Shown: positions 1 through 8,938 of the stretch, piece by piece
Layout: the number at the start of each line of letters is the position of its first letter
Numbering within the stretch: the first letter of the stretch is position 1
Notes under the pieces: generated by a model
Database searches by the model: none
What the model was told of the DNA's origin: nothing
What the model saw: only the letters and a program-made list of their open reading frames with translations
Source: Deltaproteobacteria bacterium
Lineage (GTDB): Bacteria > Desulfobacterota > BSN033 > UBA1163
NCBI GenBank assembly: GCA_016875195.1
Contig: VGRY01000012.1
Location: 1 to 64,000, forward strand
DNA length: 64,000 nucleotides
Direction: 5' to 3'
Program-made: the position numbers and the translations under genes

Positions 1-346
1 GGGTAAGGGGTCGCAATGAGATTTGTCACTGGGTGTAAGTTCACCATGATTGATACCTAACCGTTCGTCTAAAAATTAAATTCAGAAACCCCAAACCCCA
101 ACTACAGCTGAATTTTTTCACAGCTTCGGAGGTCAGGAGGGGGATGGGGAATTTGTTGGAGCGCCTATTGTATCCAGCGACTCCACTTATGGGTAAAGAT
201 CAGAGTTTTACAAGGGGGGGCTTATCCAACCCTCCTAACCTGCTAACTCAATTTTTGAGTCAACTTCTTGAGTATGCCCGAAATTTTAGATCCCGAAGAA
301 ATTCTATCAAGACTTTTTGGTTCTATCTCAAGGGCAAGAATTCTTT
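1..346. other. Left-edge stretch without a supportable gene
   Basis: No reading frame here has a ribosome binding site or a recognisable protein. An imperfect palindrome of the TTGACTCAA type sits at about 244-263 and recurs near 4853 and 5860. The sequence looks like the repeat-rich intergenic filler seen throughout the window. Confidence 0.5.
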
Positions 347-443
347 ACCCCGTTAGAAAATATTCATTATTGACATGGTATTTGTTTGATATCCTCTATT
401 CAAACTGAGCAAGTACTGAAAGTAGTAGACTTTCTAACGGGGT
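347..443. repeat. Inverted-end repeat, CCCCGTTAGAAA family, copy 1
   Basis: The ends are ACCCCGTTAGAAAA and TTTCTAACGGGGT in inverted orientation around about 70 bp of AT-rich DNA. The same 12-bp ends recur around unrelated interiors at 21426-21616, 22672-22721 and 60518-60636. The right end overlaps the GTG start of the next gene. Confidence 0.6.
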
Positions 444-681
444 GAACTTTTTGATTTCTCATGCGGGGAGGGCTTTTTATCAAAGAGAGATCATGTTTGA
501 AACGGGTCTCAGCTTGCATCCGACGCAGCGCGAGCTCAAAAATTTATATGATCTGGGAATCATAAAGATGCGGGAAACCCATGATAGAGTCTACTATGAA
601 ATCGATTCTCATTCCTCTTTTTTCGAACCTCTTTCTGCGATCTTCGGTACTGCACAAAACAGAAAAAAGCAATCACCGTAG
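442..681 (+). CDS. Small winged-helix protein (HTH module of nucleotidyltransferase-type regulators), probably N-truncated
   Basis: A 79-residue protein beginning at a GTG. Residues 3-50 (HAGRAFYQREI, then a predicted recognition helix around TQRELKNLYDLGII, then a wing ending RVYYEID) match the winged-helix domain often fused to, or encoded beside, MNT-type nucleotidyltransferases. That domain normally has a few more N-terminal residues. Here the start lies inside the right end of an inverted-end repeat, so the front may have been trimmed. No nucleotidyltransferase follows directly. It may bind DNA, but no operator is visible and function is unproven. Confidence 0.5.
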   Translation: MNFLISHAGRAFYQREIMFETGLSLHPTQRELKNLYDLGIIKMRETHDRVYYEIDSHSSFFEPLSAIFGTAQNRKKQSP

Positions 682-750
682 GGGTAGAAAATTAGAGGTT
701 AACCTGCTCCTGGATTGAAGATTTCAGGAATTCGGAGAAGGCAACACCTA

Positions 751-2298
751 ATGAAAGTATCACATTTAATGAATTTAAGATTGTTTTCAATAGAAATTTC
801 ACAACCCACCGCTGCCGAAGAGATTGATTCAGCTGAGATCGCAAGGCAGGTCGAGATATTTCACCGGGGTGCAAAGCCCATGAGATTGCTGAGACCTGCC
901 CGCATCGGAGATGGGATCGTCCAGGTCTCACCTCAGGAAAGAGAGGCTCTTATCCGGCTTCATGAAGAGGCTGCTTGGAAAGGCCGAATGCTCACGTTTG
1001 TGCCTGCCTCAGGCGCTGCAAGCCGAATGTTCGAGGATTGGTACAGGTGTTACAAAGAAGGAAGATTTGATTCGGTCGAACGTTCAAAGTTTTTTGCTGA
1101 AAATCTTTCAAGGTTTGCCTTCTTTGATGATTTAAAGAAAGTCATGTCTCTGAACGGGCATGATATTCAAATGTGCCTTAGCGATGGCGAGTGCTCTAAA
1201 ATCCTGGAATATATCCTCACACCCAAAGGCCTTAACTATGCCCTGCTTCCAAAAGCACTTCTTAAGTTTCACGTTTATCCGGAGCACAACCGAACAGCTA
1301 TGGAGGAGCACCTCGTCGAAGCCGCATGTTATGTTCGAGACAAAAGAAACACCTGCAGGATACAATTTACTGTCTCAAAGGAACATGAAGCCCCATTCAG
1401 GGCCCTGCTTTCTCACATGAAGGAACTTTATGAAAAGTTTTATAGGGTGAGTCTGGATACAACCGTAACAACTCAGCTTCCCTCAACTGACACAATTGCT
1501 GTGGACATGGAGAACAGACCTTTCAAGGACAGCAGTGGTAAGATCCTGTTCAGACCAGGAGGTCACGGGGCGCTCCTTCAGAATCTCAATAATATGAACG
1601 GGGATATCATCTTTGTTAAGAACATTGACAACGTCGTTCCGGACCGTTTGAAGGATGTGACTGTCAGTTATAAGAAAATCCTGGGCGGGGTTCTCGTCCG
1701 ATTTCAGGATGAGATTTTTGAATACCTCCGTCTTCTGTCCCGAAAAGAAATGGATCATCAACTACTGGAACGGGTCATCCTGTTCTGCAAAAAGAAACTC
1801 ACCCTGTCCCTACCTGACAGGTTCAACAGTTATCCGGAAGATGTAAAAAGAGAATGGCTGCAACAGAAACTGAACAGACCGATCCGTTTATGCGGTATGG
1901 TGAAAAATGATGGCGAGCCAGGAGGAGGTCCTTTCTGGGTTGAAGAAGAAGATGGAACCCAGTCCCTTCAGATCGTAGAGCAGAACCAGATAGATATGAC
2001 TTCTGTCGACCAGAAGGATATCTGGAAATCCTCTACCCATTTCAACCCTGTTGACCTGGTGTGCGGGGTCAGAAATTACCGGGGAGAAAAGTTTGATTTG
2101 AATCTTTATTCGAACCGGGAATCGGTAACGATCTCAAGAAAATCTTATAAAGGGATCCCGATCAAGGCACTTGAATTACCAGGCCTGTGGAATGGGGGCA
2201 TGGCTTTCTGGAATACAGTGTTTGTTGAGGTGCCACTGGAAACCTTCAATCCCGTTAAGACGGTAGACGACCTGCTACGGAGCTCACACCAATTATAG
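751..2298 (+). CDS. DUF4301 family protein
   Basis: About 515 residues, close to the usual length of DUF4301 proteins, whose function is unknown. Diagnostic segments are FVPASGAASRMFEDW near the N-terminus, a phosphate-loop-like stretch that has led others to compare the family with sugar nucleotidyltransferases, then LLPKALLKFHVY, LFRPGGHGALLQNLN and KNIDNVVPD, and a C-terminal domain with GGGPFWVEE and STHFNPVDLVCG. I place the start at the ATG at 751, 9 bases after GGAGAAGG; an upstream TTG at 715 is in frame but lacks a ribosome binding site. It stands alone, with no operon partner. A role in nucleotide-sugar metabolism is only an inference. Confidence 0.8.
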   Translation: MKVSHLMNLRLFSIEISQPTAAEEIDSAEIARQVEIFHRGAKPMRLLRPARIGDGIVQVSPQEREALIRLHEEAAWKGRMLTFVPASGAASRMFEDWYRCYKEGRFDSVERSKFFAENLSRFAFFDDLKKVMSLNGHDIQMCLSDGECSKILEYILTPKGLNYALLPKALLKFHVYPEHNRTAMEEHLVEAACYVRDKRNTCRIQFTVSKEHEAPFRALLSHMKELYEKFYRVSLDTTVTTQLPSTDTIAVDMENRPFKDSSGKILFRPGGHGALLQNLNNMNGDIIFVKNIDNVVPDRLKDVTVSYKKILGGVLVRFQDEIFEYLRLLSRKEMDHQLLERVILFCKKKLTLSLPDRFNSYPEDVKREWLQQKLNRPIRLCGMVKNDGEPGGGPFWVEEEDGTQSLQIVEQNQIDMTSVDQKDIWKSSTHFNPVDLVCGVRNYRGEKFDLNLYSNRESVTISRKSYKGIPIKALELPGLWNGGMAFWNTVFVEVPLETFNPVKTVDDLLRSSHQL

Positions 2299-2714
2299 TT
2301 ACTTCCCTTTTAGCCGAGCTGGAGCTGAGGTTGGAGGCTGGGGTCAGGCCAGGCTAAGTGATTGATTTAATGAATTAAGATTGAAAAAAGGAGGCCGATT
2401 TTTGGTTTAGAATGGTAGTTTAAAGGGTGAAATTGATCTGGTAAGGAATTGGGGGTAGGTGTCCGGAATCTCCCGAACGGGTGTCCAGATTGCCCCGGAA
2501 TACGCAGAGAGATCTGCCTGAGCCTCCATGTTCAAACCCAAGCCTGGATGAGCGGTATTGCCGAATCAGCGAGCTATGGAGACAGGGTGGTAACTTCTAC
2601 CATAGGATGCTTTTGGCGTGCATCATTAACAATCTCTTCCAGTTTGAACGCAATAGAGGGTGAAGGGTATAGGGTGTAAAGTACCGAGAATAAGGATGTG
2701 ACTGTAAGGAGATG
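2299..2714. other. Intergenic region without a convincing gene
   Basis: About 415 bp between convergent genes. Short open frames around 2449-2680 encode peptides I do not recognise and have no clear ribosome binding site. They may be debris of a lost gene. Confidence 0.4.
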
Positions 2715-3122
2715 TCAGCTTTCGAACCAATTTTCATTCTTTAATCTTGGAACACGGGAAAAATGTTTGTTGTTGGCACTGACCACTGTCAAGCCATTGG
2801 ATAAGGCAATGGAAGCGATCATAATATCTTCAATCCCGATGGGTTGTCCGATCGAATATAAATGATGGATCAGGTCCCCTGCCTCCATGGCTTCCTTGTA
2901 TGAGAAAGATAAGATCCGAATTTTTGGTAGAATTTGCTGCTCTATCTTTGTCCACAGGTCTGCGGGATTTCCCCGCTTTAATGCCCCATATCTTAATTCC
3001 ATAATACAGATACTGGCTGAGAAGAGGGCATCAGTAGGTGTGTTCCGAAGCCTATTCATGAAACTGGGATTAGGTTTCTTCTTGATGATTTCGCTTAAGG
3101 CGTTTGTGTCAATCAGATACAT
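2715..3122 (-). CDS. vapC: VapC-type PIN-domain ribonuclease toxin, copy 1
   Basis: A 135-residue PIN-domain protein, the normal VapC length. The acidic metal-binding residues are visible: Asp5 in YLIDTN, Glu42 in CIMELRYG, Asp in IGIEDIMIA near residue 98, and the terminal SANNKHFSRV segment. VapC toxins cleave RNA, commonly initiator tRNA or 23S rRNA; the target here cannot be read from sequence. It lies 3 bases downstream of its antitoxin gene, as expected for a co-transcribed pair. A close paralogue is at 17045-17449, with most differences conservative. Confidence 0.88.
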   Translation of the reverse strand: MYLIDTNALSEIIKKKPNPSFMNRLRNTPTDALFSASICIMELRYGALKRGNPADLWTKIEQQILPKIRILSFSYKEAMEAGDLIHHLYSIGQPIGIEDIMIASIALSNGLTVVSANNKHFSRVPRLKNENWFES

Positions 3123-3125
3123 CCA

Positions 3126-3401
3126 TCATTCCTTCTGTGACCTGAGTATCCTGGGAGAATGTTTTTGGCGATTTTTAACAATTTGATTTACGATTTTAAA
3201 GAAAGGATCGCTGTTTTCCAACCATCCTTGCACTTTACCGGGGTGTTCCGAGCCTGATTCCGCAACAGGAGGAACGAGCATGGCCAAGGGCTTTCCTCTC
3301 TTCGCTATGGTAATGCGCTCCCTTCCATAAGCGACCCGGCTTAATAATTCCGAAAAATGTTTTTTTGCTTCCGCAACGCTATACTCCATACTGCTCATCA
3401 T
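3126..3401 (-). CDS. Phd/YefM-type antitoxin, copy 1
   Basis: A 91-residue Phd/YefM-like antitoxin. The N-terminal DNA-binding fold reads EYSVAEAKKHFSELLSRV, followed by GRERITIAKRGKPLAMLVP, which is the family signature. The C-terminal tail, rich in aromatic and basic residues, would bind and block the PIN toxin. The start is one of two consecutive ATGs after AGGAGAGG. Three GAGGTC direct repeats lie just upstream and could be the autoregulatory operator, as such antitoxins usually repress their own operon. Paralogue at 17453-17725. Confidence 0.85.
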   Translation of the reverse strand: MMSSMEYSVAEAKKHFSELLSRVAYGRERITIAKRGKPLAMLVPPVAESGSEHPGKVQGWLENSDPFFKIVNQIVKNRQKHSPRILRSQKE

Positions 3402-3867
3402 GACCTCTCCTTATGATCATTTTGACCTCATTATAAATTCGACCTCGATGTATTGTCAAGTGATGGTAATAAATTAGGGACACTTGCCTATTTATAAGGA
3501 AGCCAGGAAGGCAGGAATAAGGAAATGCAGGAATAGTGAAATAAGGAAGCCAGGAAAGCAGGAAAAGAAAAGCAGGAATAATGGAATGATGGAATGTTGA
3601 AAATACTGTTACGGGTTAGAAGACAAAATCGTTTCGGGTTACGGGTTGCGGGTTTTGGATCAAAAGGCTATAAAAAATAACCTTAGTGTTTCATAAAAAA
3701 GAATATGATTGGTCCTTCCCAACCCTCCCCTCCAGCCTCGGAGGGGGAGGGTAAGGGTGAGCGGATTGACTCTATCTATAGCGTTGATCTCTCTATGATT
3801 TCTATATTGAAACAGGAGGGATTTAAAGCTCTAAATCCTGAAGAAGAGACGTTACCTGAACCCAGAA
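3402..3867. other. Repeat-rich intergenic region
   Basis: About 465 bp with no supportable gene. It holds copies of the dispersed GGAAGCCAGGAAAGCAGGA motif (3499-3570), which is also part of the 118-bp tandem repeat at 10641-10994, and a GTTACGGGTT-type stretch near 3608-3655. A 28-codon open frame near 3798 may be gene debris. Confidence 0.5.
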
Positions 3868-4152
3868 ATGAAATTGACTGAATTCCAATCCTCAAAAAGA
3901 GCAATCCGCCGTCATGACCCCGAACGGGTCATCCGTCAGAGGCTGCGGCGAACGCATCGGCATGTGAAGAATCCGGGCCATCTTTTCAAGAACAATACAG
4001 TCTGCTCCTGCTGGATGTGCGGCAACCCCCGTAAACATCTTGGAGAAGTCACGTTACAGGAAAAGAAATTTCGGGAAGCCTGGCCTATTCTTTGGGAAGA
4101 TTTGGCTTTAGAAGCTGAGAATGACGGCGCCAGATTATATTCGAGCACATAA
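3868..4152 (+). CDS. Small basic zinc-ribbon-like protein of unknown function
   Basis: A 94-residue basic protein. The distinctive segment CSCWMCGNPRKHLGE near residues 46-61 carries three cysteines and recurs in many small hypothetical proteins of Proteobacteria and Bacteroidetes. The family has no assigned role that I know of. The cysteine pattern suggests a metal or nucleic-acid contact. It overlaps the next gene by about 30 bases, so the two may be co-translated. The start ATG has only a weak ribosome binding site. Confidence 0.55.
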   Translation: MKLTEFQSSKRAIRRHDPERVIRQRLRRTHRHVKNPGHLFKNNTVCSCWMCGNPRKHLGEVTLQEKKFREAWPILWEDLALEAENDGARLYSST

Positions 4153-4399
4153 ACACTCGATGGGTAACCGCAATGAGATACTCTCGAGCGAACGATGCGG
4201 ATGTTTTTATTGTCTGGAGATATTTTTGCCAATCGAGGTGAAAGAATGGATCGATGAGAAGGGAGGGGTCAGTCAGACTGCGCTTTGCCCAAGATGCGGC
4301 ATCGACTCCGTTATCGGGTCTGGGTCAGGCTATCCGATTACGATCGAGTTTTTGCGGCTGATGAAGGAACATTGGTTTGCCCTCCAAGTGGCTACATAG
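4121..4399 (+). CDS. Small zinc-binding protein, possible partner of the preceding gene
   Basis: A 92-residue protein with CGCFYCLEIF near residue 27 and ALCPRCGIDSVIGSGSGYP near residues 55-73, two CxxC pairs likely to hold one zinc ion. Similar proteins are annotated only as cytoplasmic or hypothetical. The conserved IDSVIGS-GYPIT block makes the family assignment firm, but the function is unknown. Its reading frame overlaps the preceding 94-residue gene by about 30 bases. Confidence 0.65.
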   Translation: MTAPDYIRAHKHSMGNRNEILSSERCGCFYCLEIFLPIEVKEWIDEKGGVSQTALCPRCGIDSVIGSGSGYPITIEFLRLMKEHWFALQVAT

Positions 4400-4661
4400 A
4401 CCTGGTTTTTTAGTGTCGAACCAATGGGGTAAAATCTTTATTCATTACTTTGGGGAAGAGCTGAAACCTCTGTTTTTACAGGGAGATTTAATAGATCATA
4501 AACTTGGTATTGGCGCCTGGAGTGGGGGCGGACCCAGTTCAGCAAAGTCATTGGAGGCATCACAGAGTTATAAGTGTTTAGTGTGAGTGTTAAGTTTTTA
4601 AGACGATCAAAAAACGATTACGAGTTACCGGGTTTATAAAGCCAGAGCATAGAGAGAAGGA

Positions 4662-4761
4662 ATGCTAAAAGAAATACAAGATTGTTTTAGATCAGAGAGA
4701 ATTCTTTTCACCAGGCATGCAAGAGATGAGATGGAGTATGAGGAGCTCGGTGAAATTAGGA
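4662..4761 (+). pseudogene. Remnant of a DUF4258-type small toxin-like gene
   Basis: The first 33 codons, with ILFTRHARDEMEYEELGEI, match the N-terminus of DUF4258-type proteins, which often pair with antitoxins. After about position 4761 the frame runs into repeat-type intergenic DNA and no family residues follow. The gene appears cut off after its first third. A ribosome binding site (GAGAGAAGG) is still present upstream. Confidence 0.5.
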
Positions 4762-5020
4762 GAAGCGGCCCAGGGTCAGGCTTGTTTCTTGTGTTTCCGC
4801 TTTTAGAAACCAATAGTCAAACCAAACCAACCTTTCCTAACCTTTCCCCTCCTGACTCAATTTTTGAGTTACCCCCCAAACAGAGAATATGGAATCAACC
4901 CTTTATCCTTGGCTTCCCCACTACGGAATGTACAACAGGAAAGGTTAAGAGGCGAGGGGAAAAGCGAATCTGTGGAGGGGCGAATCAGGAAAATAGAGAA
5001 ATAGCTAATTTTGATTCGAT

Positions 5021-5049
5021 TTGATTAAATAATGCTGACCTGATATAAT
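5021..5049 (+). promoter_or_regulatory. Sigma-70-type promoter of mntA-hepT, likely leaderless
   Basis: TTGATT at 5021-5026 and TATAAT at 5044-5049 with a 17-bp spacer. Transcription would begin near 5056, only a few bases before the ATG at 5060, and there is no Shine-Dalgarno sequence between them. Confidence 0.6.
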
Positions 5050-5059
5050 TTCAAATACT

Positions 5060-5353
5060 ATGAGAGAGGGTTTTCTATCAATCGACAAAAATGATAATAG
5101 ATTTAAAGAGATACTCAGAAGAAATAAAGTGAAAAGTATCTCTATTTTTGGTTCCTATGCAACTGGGGAAAAGCGCGAGGACAGTGATATAGATTTTTTG
5201 GTGGAATTCCATAAGGATGCTGATCTTTTGGATATGGTAGGTTTGAAACTAGACTTGGAAAATTTGCTGGGGAAAAAGGTAGATATTGTTACCCAGAATT
5301 CAATCAGTCAATACATACGAGAAAAGATCATTAGCCAGGCTATACCCTTGTGA
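5060..5353 (+). CDS. mntA: MntA-type minimal nucleotidyltransferase antitoxin
   Basis: A 97-residue MNT-fold protein. The motif [20 protein letters not shown] (residues 31-50) contains the GSxxxG and DxD signature of polymerase-beta-like nucleotidyltransferases. In characterised pairs MntA adds AMP groups to a tyrosine of the HepT toxin and so inactivates it. The stop codon overlaps the GTG start of hepT by 4 bases, so the two are translationally coupled. The promoter placement suggests leaderless translation. Confidence 0.85.
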   Translation: MREGFLSIDKNDNRFKEILRRNKVKSISIFGSYATGEKREDSDIDFLVEFHKDADLLDMVGLKLDLENLLGKKVDIVTQNSISQYIREKIISQAIPL

Positions 5354-5685
5354 GAAAAGACTTCAGACCATTTTGGGAACACATCTTAGAAGCCATTCAG
5401 AAGACTGAAGCTTATACAAAAGGCTTTGAAAAGGAAGATTTTTTCGGAAACAAGTTAGTTCAGGATGGTGTAGTTAGAAATCTCGAAATAATCGGGGAGG
5501 CCACAAAAAGGATACCCGAGGTAATTAGAGGCAGATATCCGCAAATTGAATGGAAAAAGATTGCGGGAATGAGAGATGTTCTGATCCATGATTATTTCGG
5601 GGTTGATATGGAAAAAGTATGGGGTGTGATTAAAAACCGAATTCCTGAACTGAAAAAAGTTGTTTCAGATATTCTCAAAGATTAA
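5350..5685 (+). CDS. hepT: HepT-type HEPN toxin
   Basis: A 111-residue HEPN-domain protein. The catalytic Rx4-6H motif is present as RDVLIHDYF near residues 77-85; in HepT the tyrosine next to the histidine is the site of AMPylation by MntA. HEPN toxins of this type are ribonucleases that act on tRNA or mRNA. The start is a GTG overlapping the mntA stop. The length and the [11 protein letters not shown] segment are typical, so the pair looks intact. Confidence 0.85.
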   Translation: MRKDFRPFWEHILEAIQKTEAYTKGFEKEDFFGNKLVQDGVVRNLEIIGEATKRIPEVIRGRYPQIEWKKIAGMRDVLIHDYFGVDMEKVWGVIKNRIPELKKVVSDILKD

Positions 5686-6081
5686 TGAGGGGAAAGGACT
5701 GTGGGGTCAGACCGCAACTTTCAACACAATGTGGGGGGGCTCCCCGGTCCGCGGTTAAGTTTTTTAAGAAACCAAAAAGGGATTCTGCCTTAGCCTGATT
5801 CCACGGATTCAGGCTCCGGCTCCGGAAACCCGAAGGACTCCTACTCAACCCCCATCTTCGTTGACTCAATTTTTGAGTCAACTTTCCCAGTTCAGCGAAC
5901 TTTTTCTGATGGAATAATGTAATAGCGAAGGGATCAAGGCTAAAGATTGAAAAGAATTCTTTTCGGCCTTCGACTCAAAATTCGTAACAGGAAAGGGTAA
6001 ACCTTCCGCATTACGCACTACGACTCACGATTTTCCGTCTAAAACTTAGAACTCAAAACTTAACACTCAAAACTGATTGTT
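5686..6081. other. Repeat-rich intergenic region
   Basis: About 395 bp without a gene. It contains a perfect palindrome at 5860-5882 and short AACTTAACACTCAAAACT-type low-complexity sequence just before the next gene. Confidence 0.5.
5860..5882. repeat. Palindromic repeat GTTGACTCAA-n3-TTGAGTCAAC
   Basis: Two 10-base arms are separated by TTT. Shorter or slightly changed copies occur at 244-263 and 4853-4870. All three lie outside genes in the first 6 kb. Confidence 0.6.
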
Positions 6082-7431
6082 ATGAAGTCATTTGAGATGA
6101 TTCATCTTGGAGGGGAGCACTGCGTCACAGGTTCATGCCACCTCGTTCAGACTAACGGGATCAATCTTCTGGTTGATTGCGGGACAACGCAGGGTTCAGA
6201 TCAGGCTCTTCCGATAGATGCTTGGCCGGTTAAACCTTCACAGATTGATTTCCTTTTCCTCTCCCATGCTCATATTGACCATGTCGGACGTATCCCGGAA
6301 TTGATTCGAAAGGGGTTCAAGGGTGAGATACTCACGACTCACCCGACCAAGAACCTACTCCTGCCGATGTTGGAAGATGCCATGGCTCTTGGCAATCCGG
6401 AGGAAAAAGAGGCCGCTTCTCTCTTGCGGACGATTGATGAATTCAGTTGGGGGTTTGAATACGGGCAAGCTTTCAATCTCAGGAAAGGGGTCCGGTTTTC
6501 GTTTTACCAGGCAGGCCACATTTTGGGATCTTCATTCATTTTCTTCGAATCGGAATTCCCTCGGAATTCCATTCTTTTCTCCGGCGATCTCGGGTGCAAA
6601 CATACCCCGCTGGTCCCGAATCCGGATCCCCCCCCTTCCTGCGATCTTCTCATTCTTGAATCCACCTATGGGGACAAAACCCATGAAACACGTGAGCGCC
6701 GAATTGAAGCATTGGGAAAGGTTTTAGCCCATGCGCTCTCCGATGGCGGAAAGGTGTTCATTCCAGCTTTTGCCCTGGGCCGCACTCAGGAAGTGCTTTA
6801 CGATCTTGACCGGCTTTTCTCAGACCGGTTTTATCAAAAACAGTTTCCAGAACTGACCGTGAGAGGTGGCATCCCGGTAGTTCTGGATTCGCCCCTGGGC
6901 ATGAAACTGACGAAGATTGCATTGAGCCTTTCCGAATATTGGGACAACGAGGCAAAAGGGCTTCTGGATTATGGGGACAAGCCCATGGATTTCGATCATC
7001 TCTATGTGGCCGAAAGCCATAAAGCCCACATGAGACTTCTGGATCACCCCGGTCCCTTAGTGGTCATTGCAGGGAGCGGGATGTGCACGGGTGGAAGAAT
7101 CATCGATCACCTGAAGATCGGCATCGAAGACCCCAAGAACGACATCATCTTCGTAGGATACAATGCAAGGGGTACTCCAGGAAGGGAAATTCAGGAAGCG
7201 GCCACTCAAAAAAAAGGCTATGTGACTCTCGACGGCAAAAAGTGCAGGTTGCAAGCCGGCGTTCATACTCTTTCCGGGTATTCGGCCCATGCAGATCAGA
7301 AGGAGTTGATGGAGTGGGTCAAGCTTATGCCTGACAAACCTCGATCGATCAAGCTCGTTCACGGAGAACCCTCTGCACAGAAAACGCTGGCGAGTGAGCT
7401 TAGTCGACAGGGGTATAAAGTAGAGTGTTGA
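6082..7431 (+). CDS. Metallo-beta-lactamase/beta-CASP RNase-like hydrolase
   Basis: A 449-residue beta-CASP nuclease of the CPSF-73/YSH1-like group. Visible motifs in order: HAHIDHVG (motif 2, residues 61-68), GHILGS (motif 3), SGDLG (motif 4), ESTYGD (motif A), PAFALGRTQE, GSGMCTGGRI (motif B), and SGYSAHADQ (motif C). A C-terminal HGEPSA segment completes the RNA-metabolising hydrolase family pattern. Such enzymes process or degrade RNA with two zinc ions; the substrate here is unknown. It is monocistronic, flanked on both sides by repeat-type intergenic DNA. Confidence 0.88.
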   Translation: MKSFEMIHLGGEHCVTGSCHLVQTNGINLLVDCGTTQGSDQALPIDAWPVKPSQIDFLFLSHAHIDHVGRIPELIRKGFKGEILTTHPTKNLLLPMLEDAMALGNPEEKEAASLLRTIDEFSWGFEYGQAFNLRKGVRFSFYQAGHILGSSFIFFESEFPRNSILFSGDLGCKHTPLVPNPDPPPSCDLLILESTYGDKTHETRERRIEALGKVLAHALSDGGKVFIPAFALGRTQEVLYDLDRLFSDRFYQKQFPELTVRGGIPVVLDSPLGMKLTKIALSLSEYWDNEAKGLLDYGDKPMDFDHLYVAESHKAHMRLLDHPGPLVVIAGSGMCTGGRIIDHLKIGIEDPKNDIIFVGYNARGTPGREIQEAATQKKGYVTLDGKKCRLQAGVHTLSGYSAHADQKELMEWVKLMPDKPRSIKLVHGEPSAQKTLASELSRQGYKVEC

Positions 7432-7690
7432 GTTATCAGTGTTAAGTGTTAAGTTATCAGTGTTGAGTTAAAAGCTTAGAGCAATCACTGTTGCGAGTTT
7501 CGAGTTACGAGTTTAATTCATTTAGGAATTTTGGAATGATGAATTTTGAGTTATCAATGTTGAGTGTTAAGTTTTGAGTTAAAGGGACAAGGAAAAACGG
7601 TTACGAGTTTCGCCCGCCTGCGCCGAGGTTTCGGCGGGCAGGTGTTCGGGTTAAAGATACAAGGCGAAAGGTTCAAGGAATAAGAAATTT
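7432..7690. repeat. Low-complexity intergenic repeats (GTGTTAAGT and GTTACGAGTTTCG types)
   Basis: Short motifs such as GAGTTATCAGTGTTAAGTG and TTGCGAGTTTCGAGTTACG are reiterated with variations. The same motif families recur near 8760, 10600-11010, 13363-13538 and 15330-15410. No gene is seen. Confidence 0.5.
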
Positions 7691-7720
7691 CGTATAGAGT
7701 CATAGGAGAAATAGATTTTA

Positions 7721-8728
7721 ATGAAAATATTAACCACAGGCGGTGCTGGTTATATTGGCAGTCACACGTGTCTGGAACTGTTGGAAGCCGGTTATGAAGT
7801 AGTTGTAGTGGATAATCTCTGCAACAGCAAGGTGGAATCATTAGAGCGGGTTCAACGAATCACCGGACGATCGCTTTCTTTCTACCAGGTGGATTTAATC
7901 GATCAGGAGGGACTAACTTCGGTGTTTCGCAATCACCGCATCGATGCAGTCATCCATTTTGCCGGGCTGAAAGCTGTGGGCGAGTCTACCCGTTACCCTC
8001 TAAAATATTACCACAATAACATTACTGGAACATTAATCCTTTGCGAGGTCATGAAGAAAGAAGGCGTCAGAACGATCGTCTTCAGCTCTTCCGCAACCGT
8101 CTATGGCGAGCCGCAACAGGTTCCCATCACAGAAGATGCTCCACTCTCTCCGACAAATCCGTATGGACGGACGAAGCTTGTAATCGAAGACATCCTGCGG
8201 GACTTGCGCATTGCTGAGCCGGACTGGCAAATCGCACTCCTCCGTTACTTTAACCCGGTAGGCGCCCACCAAAGCGGAGAAATCGGGGAGGACCCCGATG
8301 GCATTCCAAATAACCTGTTCCCCTACATTTCCCAGGTGGCCGTTGGAAAGCTCAAAGAACTGTCGGTTTTCGGTAACGACTATCCGACTCCGGACGGGAC
8401 AGGGGTGCGTGATTATATTCATGTGGTCGATTTGAGCCTCGGCCATATCAAGGCTCTTGAGAGATTGAAAAGCAAACCCGGGCTGGTCACTTATAATCTG
8501 GGAACGGGAAAGGGTTATAGTGTGCTGGAGGTTATTGAGGCTTTCAGAATGGCTTGCGGAAAACCGATCCCTTATAAGATGGTTGGCCGTCGGCCGGGAG
8601 ACGTAGCCGCTTGCTTTGCCGACCCTTCGTTGGCAGGCCGTGAACTCGGCTGGGTTGCCGTAAAAGGTTTGGAAGAGATGTGCGCCGACACCTGGCGCTG
8701 GCAGGTCAATAATCCAATGGGGTATTGA
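7721..8728 (+). CDS. galE: UDP-glucose 4-epimerase
   Basis: A 335-residue extended short-chain dehydrogenase, the standard GalE length. The NAD-binding GGAGYIGSH motif is at residues 7-15. The catalytic SSSATVYG serine is near 124 and NPYGRTK, with Tyr and Lys, is near 148. The segment [12 protein letters not shown] and the C-terminal [13 protein letters not shown] are GalE-specific. It interconverts UDP-glucose and UDP-galactose, supplying sugars for exopolysaccharide or LPS. The next gene, a UDP-sugar dehydrogenase, and the nearby prs genes suggest exopolysaccharide supply. Confidence 0.93.
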   Translation: MKILTTGGAGYIGSHTCLELLEAGYEVVVVDNLCNSKVESLERVQRITGRSLSFYQVDLIDQEGLTSVFRNHRIDAVIHFAGLKAVGESTRYPLKYYHNNITGTLILCEVMKKEGVRTIVFSSSATVYGEPQQVPITEDAPLSPTNPYGRTKLVIEDILRDLRIAEPDWQIALLRYFNPVGAHQSGEIGEDPDGIPNNLFPYISQVAVGKLKELSVFGNDYPTPDGTGVRDYIHVVDLSLGHIKALERLKSKPGLVTYNLGTGKGYSVLEVIEAFRMACGKPIPYKMVGRRPGDVAACFADPSLAGRELGWVAVKGLEEMCADTWRWQVNNPMGY

Positions 8729-8938
8729 GGAACCCCGGAAAAAATGGAACCAATGTTGAAAACCATTGTTACGAGTTGCGAGTTACGGGTTTTGAGGTGC
8801 CTGGGTTATGGGGTTATCACAACAAACCCAATAAACCCAATCAACTCAAGTAACCCAATTCAACCCAATTAACCCGTAACCCGAAACATGAAACATAAAA
8901 CTCTTTACTCAACACTCAATCACTCTAAGAAGGAGTAA

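Noticed and set aside
2481-2663. A 60-residue reading frame in the gap after the DUF4301 gene
   Set aside because: No ribosome binding site or recognisable motif; codon pattern looks random.
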